The notes: generated from the sequence alone by a model not told the origin. A stretch of DNA of 25,894 bases from Clostridiales bacterium (GCA_016280525.1 JAEEGW010000162.1:1-25894), one strand, 5' to 3'; shown: positions 7,904-15,606, counted from the first letter of the stretch. Program-made: numbers and translations.

Positions 7904-10141
7904 ATGGCAAGAAAAAAGAAAACAGAAATACAACAAGAAGTTGTTGAAGCGGAGATAAAAGATCAGCTTATCGTTGACACGCTTGAAACAAACTATATGC
8001 CGTACGCCATGAGCGTTATTCTGAGCCGCGCCATCCCGGAGATAGACGGCTTCAAACCCGCGCACAGAAAACTGCTTTTTACCATGTATAAAATGGGCCT
8101 GCTCGACGGACCGAAGACAAAGTCCGCAAACGTAGTGGGCGAGACGATGAAGCTCAACCCGCACGGCGACCAGTCCATATACGACACGCTCGTCCGTCTT
8201 ACACGCGGCAACGAATCGCTTCTTCATCCGTTTATTGATTCAAAAGGATCGTTCGGCAAGCAGTACAGCAGCAGCTTAAAAGAAGCGGCGGCGCGTTATA
8301 CGGAATGCAAACTCGCGCCTATTTGCCGCGAGGTGCTCGGCGGCATAAACAAAAACTCCGTGGATATGATAGACAACTACGACGGCTCGATAAAAGAGCC
8401 GGTGCTTATGCCTACGGCTTTCCCGAACATACTCGTTTCCGCAAACACCGGTATCGCCGTCGGTATGGCGACGAATATCTGCTCGTTCAACCTCGCCGAG
8501 GTATGCGACGGGACGATAGAGCTTATCAAAAACCCCAAAACGTCGCCGGACAGGATGCTTGATATTATTAAAGGCCCGGATTTCCCGCTCGGAGCACAGC
8601 TGGTGTTTGACAGAGATAAGATGAGGACGATATACGAAACGGGCGCCGGCTCGTTTATGATGCGCTCCAAGTACGTTTACGATAAATCAAACAACTGCAT
8701 AGACGTGCTTGAAATTCCTTATTCCACTACTATCGAAAAGATAATAGAGGAAATAACGAAAGGCATTTCGGAAGGCAAGATAAAAGAGCTGTCCGACGTC
8801 CGCGACGAAATAGGATTCGACGGCTTCCGTCTTACGCTCGATCTCAAACGCGGCACGGACCCGGAAAAGCTCATGGCAAAGCTGTTCAAGCTCACGTCGC
8901 TTCAGGATTCGTTCGCCTGCAACTTCAATATTATAATCGACAAAAAGCCGGTCGTTTTAGGCGTCAACGACATACTGCTTGAATGGATAAAATTCAGGCT
9001 GGGCTGTGTCAAGCGCGAGCTTGAATTCGATCTCAACGCAAAGCGCGACAAACTGCACCTGCTGCTCGGCTTAGGCAAGATACTGCTTGATATAGATAAA
9101 GCCATAGCGATAGTACGCGGAACGGAAAAGGAAGCGGACGTCGTACCTAACCTGATGAAAGCGTTTGATATAACCGAGATACAGGCGGAATACGTCGCGG
9201 AGATCAAGCTGCGCTATCTCAACCGCGAATATATCCTGAACCGCGTTAAAGAGATCTCCTCGCTGCAGGAAGAGATAAAAGACCTGGAAGACACCATAAA
9301 GAGCGAGAAGAGGATGAAAGACATCATCATAAAGCAGCTTACGGATATAAAGAAAAAATACGGCATACAAAGAAGAACGGAGATAATTTACGACAGCGCG
9401 GAGCTTCCGGAATACAAGCCAGAAGAAGACGTGGAGAACTTCAACATCTGCGCGGTGTTCACAAAGCAGGGATTCTTTAAAAAGATACCGCTAACGTCTC
9501 TGCGCAGCGGAGAAAATCATCTGTTCAAGGACGGAGACTATATCCTCTGCCGGCAAAATTCGGAGAATATAAAATCGGTTATCTTCTTATCCGATCAGGG
9601 ACAGATGTACCGCGCAAAGCTTTCCGATTTCAAATCGTGCAAAGCGTCGGATTTAGGCGACTACATCCCCGCAAAGCTCGGCTTTGATGAGGGAGAGCGC
9701 GCCGTTTATATGAAAGTTTTAGACGGCTACGAAGACAAGCACAATATGATATACGTGTTTGAAAACGGCAAGGGCGTAAAAGTTCCGATGTCCGCGTACG
9801 AGACGAAGGGCAACAGAAAGAAGCTGACCGGCGCTTATTCAACAAAATCGCCGCTCGTCGCCGCGTTTTACGAGGACGAGCCGTTCAATATAGCGCTCGT
9901 CTCCGACGCGAAGCGCGCGATACTGTTTTCAACGAAGCTCATACCGGTCAAACCCACAAGGACGGCCGGCGGCGTAACGCTGTTCTCGCTCAAAAAAGGA
10001 CAGAAGATAGCGGCGGCGTTCCGCGAGACCGATTCTCCGTACGAGAGCATTTCAAAATACAGAAAGATAAAGCTGCCGGCGACCGGCTCTGTGCTTGAGG
10101 AGTTCGATATAAACGCACAGCAGGTAAAAATGGATATCTGA
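7904..10141 (+). CDS. parC: Type IIA DNA topoisomerase subunit A (ParC/GyrA-like, clostridial type)
   Basis: A 745-residue DNA cleavage subunit. The winged-helix part carries the catalytic Y132 after R131 (AAARYTECKL), the YAMSVILSRAIPEIDGFKPAHRK signature (30-55) and the quinolone-determining segment NPHGDQSIYDTL, with Gln90 where E. coli GyrA has Ser83 and Asp94 at the Asp87 site. A coiled coil (about 450-490, LQEEIKDLEDTIKSEKRM) leads to a beta-pinwheel C-terminal domain from about residue 510. No canonical GyrA box (QRRGGKG) is seen, which argues for relaxation or decatenation rather than supercoiling. GTGAGGA precedes the ATG. It forms an A2B2 enzyme with the preceding gene. Confidence is high for the family and moderate for the topo IV-like activity. 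Confidence 0.93.
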   Translation: MARKKKTEIQQEVVEAEIKDQLIVDTLETNYMPYAMSVILSRAIPEIDGFKPAHRKLLFTMYKMGLLDGPKTKSANVVGETMKLNPHGDQSIYDTLVRLTRGNESLLHPFIDSKGSFGKQYSSSLKEAAARYTECKLAPICREVLGGINKNSVDMIDNYDGSIKEPVLMPTAFPNILVSANTGIAVGMATNICSFNLAEVCDGTIELIKNPKTSPDRMLDIIKGPDFPLGAQLVFDRDKMRTIYETGAGSFMMRSKYVYDKSNNCIDVLEIPYSTTIEKIIEEITKGISEGKIKELSDVRDEIGFDGFRLTLDLKRGTDPEKLMAKLFKLTSLQDSFACNFNIIIDKKPVVLGVNDILLEWIKFRLGCVKRELEFDLNAKRDKLHLLLGLGKILLDIDKAIAIVRGTEKEADVVPNLMKAFDITEIQAEYVAEIKLRYLNREYILNRVKEISSLQEEIKDLEDTIKSEKRMKDIIIKQLTDIKKKYGIQRRTEIIYDSAELPEYKPEEDVENFNICAVFTKQGFFKKIPLTSLRSGENHLFKDGDYILCRQNSENIKSVIFLSDQGQMYRAKLSDFKSCKASDLGDYIPAKLGFDEGERAVYMKVLDGYEDKHNMIYVFENGKGVKVPMSAYETKGNRKKLTGAYSTKSPLVAAFYEDEPFNIALVSDAKRAILFSTKLIPVKPTRTAGGVTLFSLKKGQKIAAAFRETDSPYESISKYRKIKLPATGSVLEEFDINAQQVKMDI

Positions 10142-10151
10142 GGGGACGTGT

Positions 10152-10727
10152 ATGAATAACAAAGCGGAATTGATAAAAAAAGCGGCAGTGACCGTAATAT
10201 TGCTTGCCGTGTTTATGACTACTTTAGCGTTCGGCGTGACGGAGGATTACTCCACGGAAAACGACCCGCTCGTATCTTTGTCGTATATCAACGGCGTGCT
10301 CACGCCGTCGTACGAAAGATACGTTGACGAAAAAGTAAAAAGCGTATCCGTTGACGAGATAGTGTCCGCTCTCATGGAAAACGAGAGCTTCAGGGATTAC
10401 GTCGCGTCCGTCATCGCTTCGCAGTCAAACGGCGGTCCGTCCGGCTCGGCGTCCAGCGCGGAATTCGTATCGCTGAGCCTCTCCGCCGGCAAACGCGTGA
10501 CCGCAAACGGCAAGTGCGAGGTGATAGTCAGATCGGGCAAGGCGGCGGCATTCTGCAAGACCGCAGGCGCGGTAAAGGACGTGTCCGCAAATAAAACGCT
10601 GCAAAACGGTGAAAACGTTATAACGGGCGATCTTATAGAAATATCGTACGCCGACGGCTCCGGCATAGCCGCGCTGCAGAACTCAACGGAAGTACTTATA
10701 AGGGGTGAGTTTACAATTGGCGAATAA
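10152..10727 (+). CDS. Membrane-anchored or secreted protein of unknown function
   Basis: A 191-residue protein I do not recognise by family name. Residues about 10-28 are hydrophobic (AAVTVILLAVFMTTLAFG) after a basic start, giving a signal anchor or signal peptide. A short helical part (VDEIVSALMENESFRDYVASVI) precedes a Gly/Ser linker and a C-terminal beta-rich domain of about 90 residues (SLSLSAGKRVTANGKCEVIVRSG...LIRGEFTIGE), probably outside the membrane. GAGGGG sits before the ATG, 10 bp after parC. Its end overlaps the start of the SpoIID-type gene, so the two are probably made together and may work on the cell wall as a pair. No enzymatic motif is visible. Confidence 0.75.
   Translation: MNNKAELIKKAAVTVILLAVFMTTLAFGVTEDYSTENDPLVSLSYINGVLTPSYERYVDEKVKSVSVDEIVSALMENESFRDYVASVIASQSNGGPSGSASSAEFVSLSLSAGKRVTANGKCEVIVRSGKAAAFCKTAGAVKDVSANKTLQNGENVITGDLIEISYADGSGIAALQNSTEVLIRGEFTIGE
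10700..10709 (+). promoter_or_regulatory. Ribosome site fixing a TTG start
   Basis: AAGGGGTGAG lies 7 nt before TTG at 10717. The alternative GTG at 10705 is inside this site and so has no ribosome site of its own, which favours the TTG start. Confidence 0.7.
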
Positions 10728-12633
10728 AAAGAAAAACAATACGGAAAAGAACGCCACAGTTGACAAAAAGATCATTATCGTCAGAGTTATATGTATCGTA
10801 TTGGCAGTACTTTTGTTCGGCGGTGTGATCATAGCGGCTATCTTATCCGCGCAGGCGGCGGATATAGAAGAGGAAGCGGCGGAAAAGCAGGTCTTCAAAG
10901 AAGACGATTATCTTGTAAGAGTGGGCCTTTCCTTCAGCGACACGACGCAGGACAGTCACAGAGTACGCGCGCAGAACAGCGCGCCCGGCTTTGAGCTGTA
11001 TGAAACGACGAAACAAAACGAGCTTAAATATATCTGGACGCTTTATAACGGCGACGTGTCGGTATCCGAAACGGGAAATCTGAGAAGATCGTCGTCATCG
11101 GACTGGTACTATTACAGCTCGCCGTCAAATACTGTCGCAGGCGGATATCATTTACAGGCAACGGAAGGCTTTGACCGCATGGAAGATGCGGAAAACGGGC
11201 TTTCCGTTCTTTCGGATAAAGCACAGCAGTTAAACGTTCCCGTGTACCCCGCGTATATAAACGGAAGATACTATATCAGAATAGGCGCGTATACGTCAGT
11301 ATCCGCGGCGGAGTCCGAGCAAACCGTTATAGAAGAGGCGCTGCAGTGCCAGTGCGAGGTCGTCTCTCCAGCACCGTCGTCCCTGACCGTTTTAGACTAC
11401 GAAACGGCCGAGGTGCTGTTTGATTTTGATATGACCGAGAGCAAATACGGTCTCGGACTTTACTGTATACAGAACGGCGAGACAAAAAATTACGTAAAAA
11501 CGGAAAAAGGCTATCTGTACGACGGCGTTATGGAATTCAGACGGTATAAATCGTCCGGCGTCGACGGCGTTACGATGATACTTATATCAGAGCTTGAAAC
11601 GTACGTTATATGCGTCGTTCCGTGGGAGATATACAACACCTGGCCGACCGAGACGATGAAAGCGTTTTCAGTCTGCGCGCGCACGTTCGTTATCGCCAAC
11701 AGTCACGAACACGCAAAGCATAAAGCGTACGACTGCGACGTGTGCAGTACGAGCGACTGCCAGGTCTGCAAAGGCTTTGAGAGAGTCAACAACAACGTCA
11801 TAAACGGCGTTATGCAGACAAAAGGCGAGATCCTTCTGTGCGACGGCGAACCCGTCACAACGTATTATACCGACCTGGGCGGAGGCAGTATGGCGGCAGC
11901 GCACGAGGTATGGAATATGGACGCGGTCAAGTATCTTGTAGGACAGATGACGCCGTGGGAAGACCTTACGGTAAGCAAATACGGCGCCTGGAGCTTTACC
12001 GCAACGCCGGAGGAGCTTTTGCAGAAAGTCAGAGCGGCGGGGTATACAACGCTTACGGACGCGATAGCGGACGTGAGGATAAACCGCCTGTGCGAGAATT
12101 CGACGTACGTATATTCAATAACCATAACGGACGTTCACGGCGTGAGCGTTACGGTAAACCGCTGCAGGAACGTGCGCGCGGCGCTGTCCGGTCTTATGTA
12201 CGCCGCGAATTTCGTGATAGCGCATAACGGCGTAATAGACGACGGAAGAAATCATACTTTGATAGAGACGGTAAGCGGCATATACGTAATGACCGAAAAC
12301 GGAATAAAAACAGTCAGCGGTGAAGAGAGCATAAACGTAATGACCGAGGGCGGACTTAAACAGCAGTATCTGCCGCAGCGCATAACGGTAAAAACGTCCT
12401 CTTCGCTCGTGTCGCAGACCGTGCTGATCAGCACCGTTGAGACGATAGGACAGACGGCGCCGGTCAATTCAAGCGACTTTACGTTCATAGGCAGCGGCAA
12501 CGGCCACGGCGTCGGCGCCAGCCAGTGGGGCTGCAAGGACTTAGGCAACCTCGGCTATAAATACGACAGGATTCTTTATACTTACTATCCCTATACCGAG
12601 CTTGCGGAATATACGGATTACGTTTCAAACTAA
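10717..12633 (+). CDS. SpoIID/LytB-domain protein, probable peptidoglycan lytic transglycosylase
   Basis: A 638-residue membrane-anchored protein. After a Lys/Asn-rich cytoplasmic start there is one transmembrane helix (about 24-46, VRVICIVLAVLLFGGVIIAA). Residues about 165-205 resemble a SPOR peptidoglycan-binding repeat (GRYYIRIGAYTSVSAAES). The SpoIID domain follows: LETYVICVVPWEI with E304 at the catalytic-glutamate position, WPTETMKAFSVCARTF, a Cys/His cluster (HKAYDCDVCSTSDCQVCKG) matching the metal site region of clostridial SpoIID, and a terminal GNGHGVGASQWG. SpoIID cuts denuded glycan during engulfment; being longer and SPOR-bearing, this may be a vegetative wall paralogue. The TTG start gives an 11-bp overlap with the preceding gene. 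Domain assignment is firm; the cell stage is not. Confidence 0.9.
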   Translation: MANKKKNNTEKNATVDKKIIIVRVICIVLAVLLFGGVIIAAILSAQAADIEEEAAEKQVFKEDDYLVRVGLSFSDTTQDSHRVRAQNSAPGFELYETTKQNELKYIWTLYNGDVSVSETGNLRRSSSSDWYYYSSPSNTVAGGYHLQATEGFDRMEDAENGLSVLSDKAQQLNVPVYPAYINGRYYIRIGAYTSVSAAESEQTVIEEALQCQCEVVSPAPSSLTVLDYETAEVLFDFDMTESKYGLGLYCIQNGETKNYVKTEKGYLYDGVMEFRRYKSSGVDGVTMILISELETYVICVVPWEIYNTWPTETMKAFSVCARTFVIANSHEHAKHKAYDCDVCSTSDCQVCKGFERVNNNVINGVMQTKGEILLCDGEPVTTYYTDLGGGSMAAAHEVWNMDAVKYLVGQMTPWEDLTVSKYGAWSFTATPEELLQKVRAAGYTTLTDAIADVRINRLCENSTYVYSITITDVHGVSVTVNRCRNVRAALSGLMYAANFVIAHNGVIDDGRNHTLIETVSGIYVMTENGIKTVSGEESINVMTEGGLKQQYLPQRITVKTSSSLVSQTVLISTVETIGQTAPVNSSDFTFIGSGNGHGVGASQWGCKDLGNLGYKYDRILYTYYPYTELAEYTDYVSN

Positions 12634-12640
12634 TTAAGAA

Positions 12641-12753
12641 TGTAGGGGACGGCGCCTCGACGCCCCGCTTGTAGGGGAGGGGTCTCCCCTCCCGCTTGTA
12701 GGGGCGATCATTGATCGTCCGAAAAAAATGTAGGGGCGATCATTGATCGCCCG
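12641..12753 (+). repeat. Cluster of four TGTAGGGG-type palindromes
   Basis: Four units in direct orientation begin 8 bp after the SpoIID-type stop: 12641-12667, 12670-12694, 12697-12721 and 12729-12753. Each starts TGTAGGGG and ends CCG, with a different self-complementary core: GGCG-cctcga-CGCC, AGGGG-tct-CCCCT, CGATC-att-GATCG (twice; the third unit has one T in its closing CCC). The second unit equals 723-747. They could end transcription of the topoisomerase-SpoIID operon, but no long T-run follows. Confidence 0.88.
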
Positions 12754-12757
12754 TTTT

Positions 12758-12907
12758 AAAGAATAAAGAATAAATAATAAAGAATAAATAAGGTGTCGCT
12801 ACGCGACATTCTTTGGGGGTTCCCACCCGTGAACCCCCAAAAACTCGTTCCTCGTTTTCGGGGAACCCCGGGCCACCCCTCAACACCCCCAAACCCCCTG
12901 TCCCCTC
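12758..12907 (+). repeat. Second intergenic repeat mosaic, with 46-bp repeat copy 2
   Basis: An A-rich run of AAAGAATAA-like repeats (12758-12789) is followed by the TGTCGC-tac-GCGACA hairpin (12792-12808), a perfect 9-bp hairpin TGGGGGTTC/GAACCCCCA spanning about 12814-12841, and the 46-bp block 12826-12871 that is identical to 842-887. A C-rich tail (CCCCAAACCCC) also resembles the tail of the left copy. No coding sequence is seen; the frame at 12813-13016 is a translation of these repeats. Confidence 0.85.
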
Positions 12908-12942
12908 CCATCAAATCACAGATTTGAGGGGGCAGCTCTCAC

Positions 12943-13020
12943 GTCCGAAGGACAATTCACGGCGAAGCCAATTCATTACGCGTCAGCGTAAATTCACGGC
13001 GAAGCCAATTCACTGATTCA
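12943..13020 (+). repeat. AATTCAC-linked hairpin array A
   Basis: Short palindromes alternate with the linker AATTCAC: GTCC-gaa-GGAC (12943-12953), GGC-gaa-GCC (12961-12969), TTACGC-gtca-GCGTAA (12976-12991), and GGC-gaa-GCC again (12998-13006), closing with AATTCAC (13007-13013). One linker reads AATTCAT. Just before it, TCAAAT-cacag-ATTTGA (12911-12927) is a further palindrome. The array lies at the 3' side of the Nudix gene's terminator. Confidence 0.88.
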
Positions 13021-13023
13021 AAT

Positions 13024-13059
13024 AAAAAGACAGCCGATTTAGTTCAGCTGTCTTTTTTT
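13024..13059. terminator. Bidirectional intrinsic terminator
   Basis: The stem AAAAAGACAGC (13024-13034) pairs with GCTGTCTTTTT (13047-13057), followed by more T on the plus strand, and it is T-rich in both directions. It would stop the Nudix transcript on the minus strand (gene end at 13089) and any read-through from the SpoIID side. Confidence 0.88.
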
Positions 13060-13088
13060 GCTTTTGAGTGAATCGCCTTACGGCATCA

Positions 13089-13559
13089 TCAGAAATAAAC
13101 TATCGGAAAACCTATATCGTCGTCGCCCGAATATTTGCCGAACGCCTCGCTTATATTATCGTCTAAAAACACGGGCAGATACTCGGCTATGCGGTTGTCC
13201 TCCTTTGTGTTTTTTATATCGTCTATACTCATAAAGAAAACGTCGCCTTCCTCCGTGCCTTCTATCAGCTCGCCCTCGTAGCAGCACGTTTTATATAAAT
13301 ATACTATATATTTTTTCCCGTTATCTGTGTTATGCCAGTGGATCACGCCGCAGAATTCAAGGTCGGAAACCGTCAGTCCCGTTTCTTCCTTTGCCTCGCG
13401 TACCGCGCTTTCGTAAAAGCTCTCGTTATCCTCAACGTGGCCGCCGGGAAAAGACAGACCTTTCCAGGATAGTTTTCTGTTTATTACAACGGCTTTGTCC
13501 GTATCCTTGTCGTATATCATTATCATATTCGTATGTTCGGTATCGTTCGTTCTTGACAT
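13089..13559 (-). CDS. Nudix hydrolase (MutT/8-oxo-dGTP diphosphatase-like)
   Basis: A 156-residue cytoplasmic Nudix pyrophosphohydrolase, which splits nucleoside diphosphate-linked compounds with Mg2+ or Mn2+. The Nudix box is intact, GHVEDNESFYESAVREAKEETGL read as G-x5-E-x7-REAKEETGL at about residues 40-62. It is preceded by LSWKGLSFPGGHVE, as in clostridial 8-oxo-dGTP phosphatase annotations. True substrate cannot be read from sequence; oxidised dGTP, other NTPs or ADP-ribose are possible, and the last is tempting because the divergent neighbour is an ADP-ribosylglycohydrolase. AGAGGATG lies before the ATG. It has its own sigma-A promoter and ends at a bidirectional terminator, so it is monocistronic. 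Confidence 0.88.
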   Translation of the reverse strand: MSRTNDTEHTNMIMIYDKDTDKAVVINRKLSWKGLSFPGGHVEDNESFYESAVREAKEETGLTVSDLEFCGVIHWHNTDNGKKYIVYLYKTCCYEGELIEGTEEGDVFFMSIDDIKNTKEDNRIAEYLPVFLDDNISEAFGKYSGDDDIGFPIVYF

Positions 13560-13601
13560 ATATTCATCCTCTTACATTCATTAGAGAGTTATCCTAAAAG
13601 T

Positions 13602-13630
13602 ATTTTACCTTATTTTTTTTCAAATTTCAA
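13602..13630 (-). promoter_or_regulatory. Sigma-A promoter of the Nudix gene
   Basis: On the minus strand TTGAAA (13630-13625), a 17-nt spacer and TAAAAT (13607-13602) lie 43 nt upstream of the ATG. It is back-to-back with the promoter of the ADP-ribosylglycohydrolase gene, 8 bp away. Confidence 0.78.
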
Positions 13631-13638
13631 GATATAAC

Positions 13639-13667
13639 TTGCATTTTTTCTGTTTTTTTGATATAAT
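13639..13667 (+). promoter_or_regulatory. Sigma-A promoter of the ADP-ribosylglycohydrolase gene
   Basis: TTGCAT (13639-13644), a 17-nt T-rich spacer and a perfect TATAAT (13662-13667). The AGGAGG ribosome site (13681-13686) follows, so the leader is only about 18 nt. Confidence 0.82.
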
Positions 13668-13691
13668 GAAAAAAAATATCAGGAGGCTTCT

Positions 13692-15452
13692 ATGCTTGAT
13701 AACAAAACGCTTTACGATAAGATCTATGCCTGCTGGCTCGGCAAAAACATAGGCGGCACGCTCGGCGGTCCGGTCGAGGGACGGATGCAGGTGCTTGATC
13801 TTAAATGGTATATGTACCTGTCCGAAAACGGCGCGCTTCCGAACGACGATCTTGATCTGCAGCTCGTGAACCTGCACGTCCTGCAGGAAAAGGGCGCGGC
13901 AATAACCGCGGACGATATTGCGGAAGCGTGGCGCGAGCACGTGTTTTTCCCGTTTGACGAATACGGTTATGCGTCAACGAATATGCGCCAGGGCTTCAAA
14001 CCTCCGTTTTCCGGCAGTTTTGACAACGTTTTCGTTGACTGCATGGGCTCTCCGATACGCTCGGAGATCTGGGCGGCGGTCGCCGCGGGCGACCCGGAGC
14101 TTGCGGCAAGCCTTGCCGTGCGCGACGCGATAGTCGACCACGCCGGCGGCGAGGGAGTGAACGGCGAGATATTCAACGCCGCGCTTCAGGCAAAAGCCTA
14201 CGTCTGCGACGACGTGCAGGAGCTTATAGAATCCGCGCTTGCGTGCATACCCGAGCAGTCAAACGTATATAAAGCCGTCGCGTACGCTCTGCAGCTTTTC
14301 CGGGAAGGAAAAACGCTGCTTGAAACAAGAGAGCTGATTCTTTCAAAATACGGCTCGCCGAACTTCACTTACGCGCCGCAGAACATAGCTTTCGGCGTCT
14401 GCGGTATTTTGTGGGGCAAAGATTTTGAGGACGCTATACTGAAAACCGTAAATCTCGGCTACGACACGGACTGCACCGTCGCCACGGCAGCCGCAACGCT
14501 CGGCATTATGTACGGAACGTCTTATATCCCGGAAAAATGGAGCAAGCCGATAGGTGACGCTATAACCGTTTCCGCCATGATAAAGGGGCTGCCCGCGCCG
14601 AAGGACCTTGACGAGCTGACAAAAGAGTCTATCCGGCTTTACAATATGCTGAAGTACGCGGACAGAGAAGCGATCATCGCCGCAACGCCGTCGCGTACGG
14701 ACGCAAATTATCAAAGATATAACTTAACGTCAAACGAAAAGGACGGCGTTTACGTAACGCTGCGCTATTTTGACACGCCGTACTGCGCGCCGGATCACGA
14801 TTGCCCCGTATCGTTTGAAATACAGAACAACAGCAAAAGAAGTTGGCGGATCAAAACGGAACTTATCAGTCCGGACGATTTTTACTGCGTCAGAGGACCG
14901 GAGCTTTTAATAGATCCGGGCGAAGCGGAGCTCGCTATTCTGACGCTTAAAGCTATAGATATGCCGGAGCAGAGATACAACCGAATATGTTTTAAAATAA
15001 CGAGGATAAACGACAACTCGGTCTGGAGTGAATACAGACTGCCGTTCACGGTCCTGCGCCCGAACGTATGGACAATAAACGGTAAAAAACGTTACGAGGC
15101 GGGCTGCAACGTGAAGCTTGACGGCGACGCGCCGGAGCACGTATGCGAAACTACATTATATGAGCCGCAGACCAGAAAAACGACGCTTATCTGCAATAGC
15201 GAGCGCCCGGTGAAGTTAGAGCTTGACGGAGAAGTGCTCTTTGACGCGGACGTAGGTCTGCATCTGCCCGCGTATCACCGCTCGCCGGGAGAGCAGAGAG
15301 CGGAACTTTTGCTCAAACAAGGCGAACACAATGTGAAGATCACCGTCAAAAACAACGGCAAAGCCCCGCTCTTCACGTTCTGTTATACCTCCACAAGAGA
15401 CGTGACCGAACCGGGAAGCAACTATATGCACATAGACGCGATATTGAAATAA
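13692..15452 (+). CDS. ADP-ribosylglycohydrolase-family protein with C-terminal beta domain
   Basis: A 586-residue protein whose first 300 residues match the ADP-ribosylglycohydrolase (DraG/ARH) fold, a di-magnesium enzyme family that removes ADP-ribose from proteins or small molecules. Metal-site motifs are NDDLDLQL (N51-L58, in the role of the usual TDDT) and GYDTDCTVA (D258, D260, T262, for GGDTDT). The start has the typical KIYACWLGKNIGGTLGGPVEG. Residues about 330-586 form beta-rich sandwich-like segments not needed for the core fold. No signal peptide is seen. AGGAGG lies 5 nt before the ATG. The neighbouring nucleotidase and nucleoside hydrolase suggest nucleotide or ribosyl salvage, but ARH relatives on other N-glycosides exist, so the substrate is open. 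Confidence 0.86.
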   Translation: MLDNKTLYDKIYACWLGKNIGGTLGGPVEGRMQVLDLKWYMYLSENGALPNDDLDLQLVNLHVLQEKGAAITADDIAEAWREHVFFPFDEYGYASTNMRQGFKPPFSGSFDNVFVDCMGSPIRSEIWAAVAAGDPELAASLAVRDAIVDHAGGEGVNGEIFNAALQAKAYVCDDVQELIESALACIPEQSNVYKAVAYALQLFREGKTLLETRELILSKYGSPNFTYAPQNIAFGVCGILWGKDFEDAILKTVNLGYDTDCTVATAAATLGIMYGTSYIPEKWSKPIGDAITVSAMIKGLPAPKDLDELTKESIRLYNMLKYADREAIIAATPSRTDANYQRYNLTSNEKDGVYVTLRYFDTPYCAPDHDCPVSFEIQNNSKRSWRIKTELISPDDFYCVRGPELLIDPGEAELAILTLKAIDMPEQRYNRICFKITRINDNSVWSEYRLPFTVLRPNVWTINGKKRYEAGCNVKLDGDAPEHVCETTLYEPQTRKTTLICNSERPVKLELDGEVLFDADVGLHLPAYHRSPGEQRAELLLKQGEHNVKITVKNNGKAPLFTFCYTSTRDVTEPGSNYMHIDAILK

Positions 15453-15453
15453 C

Positions 15454-15532
15454 GACGGCAAAGCCGTCAATTCACGCGCCGCAAGGCGCAATTCACGCCG
15501 GATAGGCAATTCACGCGCGAAGCGCAATTCAC
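15454..15532 (+). repeat. AATTCAC-linked hairpin array B
   Basis: Four units start 2 nt after the preceding stop codon. The cores are GACGGC-aaa-GCCGTC (15454-15468), GCGCC-gcaa-GGCGC (15476-15489), GCC-ggata-GGC (15497-15507) and GCGC-gaa-GCGC (15515-15525), and every one is followed by an exact AATTCAC. The cores share no common sequence but are all self-complementary. The rest of the gap to 15682 is AT-rich and holds only the promoter of the next gene. Confidence 0.92.
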
Positions 15533-15606
15533 TTAAATTTTTTCAGAGAAATCAAAGAAATATCACCAAAAAACGTGTAATTTATTTACGCGATTTTTGA
15601 AATTTT

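Noticed and set aside
11838..12227. Arg-rich open frames inside the SpoIID-type and ZIP genes (also 17773-18249)
   Set aside because: They are frame-shifted shadows of well-supported genes, with the Arg/Gly bias of GC-rich out-of-frame reading.
12813..13016. Plus-strand open frame over the repeat mosaic
   Set aside because: It translates the dispersed 46-bp block and hairpin array; the product is low-complexity and lacks a ribosome site.
15454..15532. The AATTCAC arrays as a CRISPR locus
   Set aside because: The constant part is only 7 nt, the variable parts are 11-16 nt and self-complementary, and there are no cas genes or leader. None of this fits CRISPR.
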